DNA from: Burkholderia cepacia
Lineage (GTDB): Bacteria; Pseudomonadota; Gammaproteobacteria; Burkholderiales; Burkholderiaceae
Length of the DNA: 64,000 bases
Assembly (NCBI RefSeq): GCF_001039005.1
Contig: NZ_LDWR01000021.1
Coordinates: 124,001 to 188,000, forward strand
Direction of reading: 5' to 3'
This document shows positions 60,886 to 64,000 of this stretch, piece after piece. The number at the start of each line of letters is the position of its first letter. Positions within the stretch are counted from its first letter, which is position 1. The translations under genes were made by a program, and so were the position numbers. Under the pieces are notes generated by a model. That model searched no databases and was not told where the DNA came from. It worked only from the letters and a program-made list of their open reading frames with translations.

Positions 60886-62298
60886 ATGGACACCGCACTT
60901 TCGGCCCTCGATCTGGCCCGCCTGCAATTCGCGTTCACCGTCTCCTTTCACATCGTCTTCCCGGCGCTGAGCATCGGCCTCGCCAGCTTCATCGCCGTGC
61001 TCGAATATCGCTGGCTCAAGACCGGCAAGCAGTACTACAAAACCCTCTGTCTGTTCTGGTCGAAGATCTTCGCGGTCGCGTTCGGGATGGGCGTCGTCTC
61101 CGGCGTCGTGATGAGCTACCAGTTCGGCACCAACTGGTCGGGCTTCTCGAGCTTCGCGGGCGCCGTCACCGGGCCGCTGCTGATGTACGAGGTGATGACC
61201 GCGTTCTTCCTCGAGGCCGGCTTCCTCGGCATCATGCTGTTCGGCTGGAACCGCGTGAGCCCGCGCGCGCACTTCGGCGCGACGCTGATGGTCGCGATCG
61301 GCACGCTGATCTCGACGTTCTGGATCCTCGCGTCGAACAGCTGGATGCAGACGCCGCAGGGCTTCGAGATCGTTGACGGCCGCGTCGTACCGACCGACTG
61401 GTTCGCGATCATCTTCAACCCGTCGTTCCCGTACCGCCTGTTCCATATGGCGATCGCCGCGTTCATCGTCGCCGCGCTGGTCGTGGCCGCAACCGCCGCA
61501 TGGCACCTGCTGAAGGGCCGCCGCGACAAGAGCGTGAAGAAGATGTTCTCGATGGCGCTGTGGCTGCTGCTCGTGCTCGCGCCGCTGCAGGCCGTGATCG
61601 GCGACCAGCACGGCATCAACACGCTGAAGCACCAGCCCGCGAAGATCGCCGCGATCGAAGGGCTGTGGGAAACCGAGAAGGGCGGCACGCCGCTCAACCT
61701 GTTCGGCATTCCGGACATGAAGGCCGAAACGACCCGCTACGCGGTGAAGGTGCCGCACCTCGGCAGCCTGATCCTCACGCATAGCTGGGACGGCGAGATC
61801 CGCGGGCTGAAGGATTTCCCGCCCGAAGATCGCCCGAACTCGACGGTCGTGTTCTGGAGCTTCCGGATCATGGTCGGCCTCGGCTTCGCGATGATCGGCC
61901 TCGCCGCGCTCGCGTGGCTGCTGCGCCGCCGCGGCCGCCTGTATGAATCGAAGGGATTCCAGCGCTTCGCGCTCGTGATGGGCCCGACCGGCTTCGTGTC
62001 GCTGCTCGCGGGCTGGGTGACGACCGAGGCGGGTCGCCAGCCGTGGGTCGTGTATGGCGTGATGCGCACCGCGCAGGCCGTGTCGCCGCTGTCGGTGCAA
62101 CAGGTCAGCCTGTCGATGATGACGTTCGTGATCGTGTACTTCCTCGTGTTCGGCACCGGCGTGTACTACATGCTGAAGCTGATGAAGGCCGGCCCCGCGC
62201 TGCCCGACGTGAAGCACGACGACACGCCCGACACGCGCCCCGATCACACCGCGCGCCGCCCGATGTCGGCCGTCGACGAGCTGATCGAAACCGTCTGA
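60886..62298 (+). CDS. cioA: Cyanide-insensitive bd-type quinol oxidase subunit I (CioA), 470 aa
   Basis: ATG at 60886 gives MDTALSALDLARLQFAFTVSFHIVFPALSIG, with the haem-ligand His in helix 1. The quinone-binding Q loop is short, as in CioA rather than long-loop CydA: the family signature GWVTTEAGRQPWVVYG comes near residue 382 and total length is 470. GDQHGINTLKHQPAKIAAIEGLWET is the conserved Q-loop core. The enzyme reduces oxygen to water with quinol electrons in the inner membrane. Forms an operon with cioB and the small DUF2474 gene. Confidence 0.95.
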   Translation: MDTALSALDLARLQFAFTVSFHIVFPALSIGLASFIAVLEYRWLKTGKQYYKTLCLFWSKIFAVAFGMGVVSGVVMSYQFGTNWSGFSSFAGAVTGPLLMYEVMTAFFLEAGFLGIMLFGWNRVSPRAHFGATLMVAIGTLISTFWILASNSWMQTPQGFEIVDGRVVPTDWFAIIFNPSFPYRLFHMAIAAFIVAALVVAATAAWHLLKGRRDKSVKKMFSMALWLLLVLAPLQAVIGDQHGINTLKHQPAKIAAIEGLWETEKGGTPLNLFGIPDMKAETTRYAVKVPHLGSLILTHSWDGEIRGLKDFPPEDRPNSTVVFWSFRIMVGLGFAMIGLAALAWLLRRRGRLYESKGFQRFALVMGPTGFVSLLAGWVTTEAGRQPWVVYGVMRTAQAVSPLSVQQVSLSMMTFVIVYFLVFGTGVYYMLKLMKAGPALPDVKHDDTPDTRPDHTARRPMSAVDELIETV

Positions 62299-62327
62299 GC
62301 CCACCCCATCCGCACACGAGAAAACCT

Positions 62328-63335
62328 ATGGACGTCACCGTAATCTGGGCCGCGATCATCGCATTGGGGCTCTTCATGTACGTCGTGCTCGACGGCTTCG
62401 ACCTCGGCATCGGCATCGTCTTCCCGTTCTTCCCGGACGAGAAGGAACGCGACCTGATGATGAACACGGTCGCCCCCGTGTGGGACGGCAACGAGACGTG
62501 GCTCGTGCTCGGCGGCGCCGGGTTGTTCGCGGTGTTCCCGATCGTCTATTCGACCGTGCTGTCCGCACTGTACCTGCCGCTGATCTTCATGCTGGTCTGC
62601 CTGATCTTCCGCGGCGTGTCGTTCGAGATCCGCGCGAAGGCGCGGCGCACGAAGCACCTGTGGGATCTCGCGTTCATCGGCGGCTCCGCCGGCGCGACGC
62701 TGTTCCAGGGCATCGCGCTCGGTGCGTTCCTGCAGGGTATCGACGTGAAGGACGGCGTGTTCGCGGGCGACGCATTCGACTGGCTGACGCCGTTCAGCCT
62801 GCTGACCGGCCTCGGCCTGATCGTGACCTATGCGCTGCTCGGCTGCTGCTGGCTCGTCGCGAAGACGGAAGGCGACCTGCAGCGCCGGCTGCATCGCGTC
62901 GTGTGGCCGCTGACCATCGTGCTGCTCGGCTTCATCGCGGTCGTCAGCCTGTGGACGCCGCTGCAGGATCCCGCCATCGCGCAGCGCTGGTTCGACTCGG
63001 GGCTGTTCTGGCGCCTGCTGCCGGTGCCGTTCCTGGTCGCCGGGTGCGCGGTGTGGATGCGTCGCGCGGTACGCGACCGGCACGACATGATGCCGTTCGT
63101 GCTCGCGCTGGCGCTCGTGCTGCTCGGCTACGTCGGTCTGCTCGTCACGCTGTTCCCGTACGCGATTCCTCAGACCATGACGATCTGGGAAGCGGCGGCG
63201 CCGCGTTCCAGCCAGACCTTCACGCTGGTCGGCGCAGCGGTTATCCTCCCGATCATCATCGCCTACACGACGATGGGTTACTGGGTATTCCGAGGCAAGG
63301 TGCGCCATGAAGACCAGCATTACTACCACCACTGA
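62328..63335 (+). CDS. cioB: Cyanide-insensitive quinol oxidase subunit II (CioB/CydB), 335 aa
   Basis: ATG at 62328, 29 bases after cioA, gives MDVTVIWAAIIALGLFMYVVLDGFDLGIGIVFPF, the CydB opening. Then DGNETWLVLGGAGLFAVFP with the conserved W-D-G-N-E-T-W motif, and about eight helices follow. The C terminus ends VFRGKVRHEDQHYYHH. The last 29 bases overlap the start of the DUF2474 gene, so translation of the three is coupled. Confidence 0.95.
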   Translation: MDVTVIWAAIIALGLFMYVVLDGFDLGIGIVFPFFPDEKERDLMMNTVAPVWDGNETWLVLGGAGLFAVFPIVYSTVLSALYLPLIFMLVCLIFRGVSFEIRAKARRTKHLWDLAFIGGSAGATLFQGIALGAFLQGIDVKDGVFAGDAFDWLTPFSLLTGLGLIVTYALLGCCWLVAKTEGDLQRRLHRVVWPLTIVLLGFIAVVSLWTPLQDPAIAQRWFDSGLFWRLLPVPFLVAGCAVWMRRAVRDRHDMMPFVLALALVLLGYVGLLVTLFPYAIPQTMTIWEAAAPRSSQTFTLVGAAVILPIIIAYTTMGYWVFRGKVRHEDQHYYHH

Positions 63336-63486
63336 TTCCGCCGATCGCCCGCCCGAGGCGCCGCGACCGCGGATGCGCGGCTGGATGTGGTTCGTCGTGC
63401 TGTGGGCGGGCGGCGTGATCGGCGCCGTCACGCTCGGCTACGCGTTCAAGATCTTCATGAACCTGACGCTGTTTGCGGTGAAGTAA
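63307..63486 (+). CDS. DUF2474-type single-helix membrane protein of the bd oxidase, 59 aa
   Basis: ATG at 63307 lies inside the cioB end, overlapping by 29 bases in another frame. The product has a 22-residue Thr/Pro-rich N terminus, a basic R-P-R-M-R-G-W-M-W motif and one long helix (FVVLWAGGVIGAVTLGYAFKIFM). This is the DUF2474 pattern, a small protein found behind cioAB/cydAB in proteobacteria and comparable in place to CydX of E. coli, which stabilises the oxidase haems. Role here is inferred from that analogy. Confidence 0.85.
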   Translation: MKTSITTTTDSADRPPEAPRPRMRGWMWFVVLWAGGVIGAVTLGYAFKIFMNLTLFAVK

Positions 63487-63615
63487 GCACCCTCTGCGTT
63501 GCTCGCCGGGGCGAATGCCGGACCCGTTCCGCGCATCCCGCCTCCGGCTCACTGCCGTCGCCGCCGGCACGCTGCCGTGGCGATCGCAATCCCCCGCTTT
63601 CACGCACCGGCGCAC

Positions 63616-64000
63616 TCACCGCTCGCACTTCGTCGCGCACATCGCCTTGTCCACTTCCGTGAAGAACGCCTGGTAGTACCCGGGCTCCATGACGGTCTTG
63701 GTACGCGAATCGCCGGCGCTGTCCCACACCGTGCGATCGAATCGTGCCCGCACGATCGCGACGTGCGCCTCCCGCCCCGCCCGAACCGTCACGATAGCGG
63801 CCACGCGTTCATGATCGGGCTTCGTCGGCAGCATCCCGATGCGCGCCTTCAGCGCGCCGCGCAACAGCTGACGCCACTTCGGGATCAGCGCGTCGCTGCG
63901 CCCCGCTTCCACCAGCCCCGAATCGCGATCGACCGTCACCGGCGCATAACCCTGCGCGCGCAGCACGCCGGCCACCGCGTCGAGCGTGCGCGCCTGCGTC
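63616..64000 (-). CDS. Unrecognised protein, C-terminal part (5' end outside window)
   Basis: The frame is open to the right edge of the window, giving about 127 C-terminal residues. Visible stretches are TLDAVAGVLRAQGYAPVTVDRDSGLVEAGR, then ERVAAIVTVRAGREAHVAIVRARFDRTVWDSAGDSRTKTVMEPGYYQAFFTEVDKAMCAT, read in pieces. The pattern of long beta strands with a terminal helix and A-x-x-x-x-R-F-x-x-x-x-W-D-x-x-G resembles small periplasmic lipoproteins of unknown function. The N terminus with any signal peptide is missing, so export cannot be checked. Confidence 0.7.
   Translation of the reverse strand, partial: TQARTLDAVAGVLRAQGYAPVTVDRDSGLVEAGRSDALIPKWRQLLRGALKARIGMLPTKPDHERVAAIVTVRAGREAHVAIVRARFDRTVWDSAGDSRTKTVMEPGYYQAFFTEVDKAMCATKCER

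Noticed and set aside
1..64000. tRNA, rRNA, CRISPR array, intact transposon or origin of replication
   Set aside because: Looked for tRNA-like cloverleaf ends, regular short repeats, transposase motifs and DnaA-box clusters; none was convincing. The only mobile-element trace is the integrase tail near 57.2 kb.

Overview
The window reads as high-GC (roughly two thirds G+C) betaproteobacterial DNA, most probably the second chromosome of a Burkholderia cepacia complex member. This rests on recognisable Burkholderia proteins (a trimeric porin, the hmuRSTUV haem locus, FabV with Tyr235/Lys244, a persulfide dioxygenase-rhodanese fusion, cioAB) and on overall codon bias. No rRNA, tRNA, CRISPR array or intact insertion sequence was seen. 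Almost all of the window is densely packed core-like accessory metabolism; only about 55.2-57.4 kb looks like foreign, partly decayed DNA.

Layout. 0-2 kb: end of a purine permease, an orphan gene and a two-gene membrane operon. 2-10.3 kb: GlxA-type and LysR regulators, two solitary periplasmic binding proteins, an aspartoacylase-like hydrolase, a porin and small conserved genes, with a possible small RNA behind the porin. 10.3-16.8 kb: a Fur-box-preceded haem uptake operon hmuRSTUV. 16.9-26.5 kb: VOC protein, TRIC channel with PBP1A, sulfite dehydrogenase sorAB, ureidoglycine aminohydrolase, a glycine-zipper protein, an ICMT-like methyltransferase and a HIT protein. 26.8-30.3 kb: a beta-propeller, a class C serine hydrolase and a glutathione transferase.

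30.3-35.3 kb holds the most interesting unit: a four-gene minus-strand operon of two SDR proteins each fused to a membrane domain, a DUF2269 membrane protein and a DCC-type thiol oxidoreductase with membrane segments. It lies downstream of a GbsR/MarR regulator. The same 26-bp palindromic operator occurs in front of both the regulator and the operon. 35.3-43 kb: fabV, an SDR/TetR pair sharing two near-identical operators, a HExxH protein, a DMT transporter, a YhfC-type protease, a GNAT enzyme, and an ArsR-AHSA1 pair plus a second AHSA1 gene. 43-48.9 kb: a catabolic operon (exported lactonase-like hydrolase, MFS importer, class III CoA-transferase, HMG-CoA-lyase-like aldolase) facing an IclR regulator across three matching 17-bp palindromes. 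49-55 kb: isomerase, LysR/MFS pair, PAP2 phosphatase, glutathione transferase and persulfide dioxygenase-rhodanese. 55.2-57.4 kb: an integrase tail and three small unrecognised minus-strand genes ending in a perfect terminator. 57.4-64 kb: argP, threonine aldolase, two secreted small proteins, cioAB with an FNR/ANR box and a tiny DUF2474 gene overlapping cioB, and the end of an unrecognised gene.

Calls are from reading the sequence by eye; no alignment or profile search was run.
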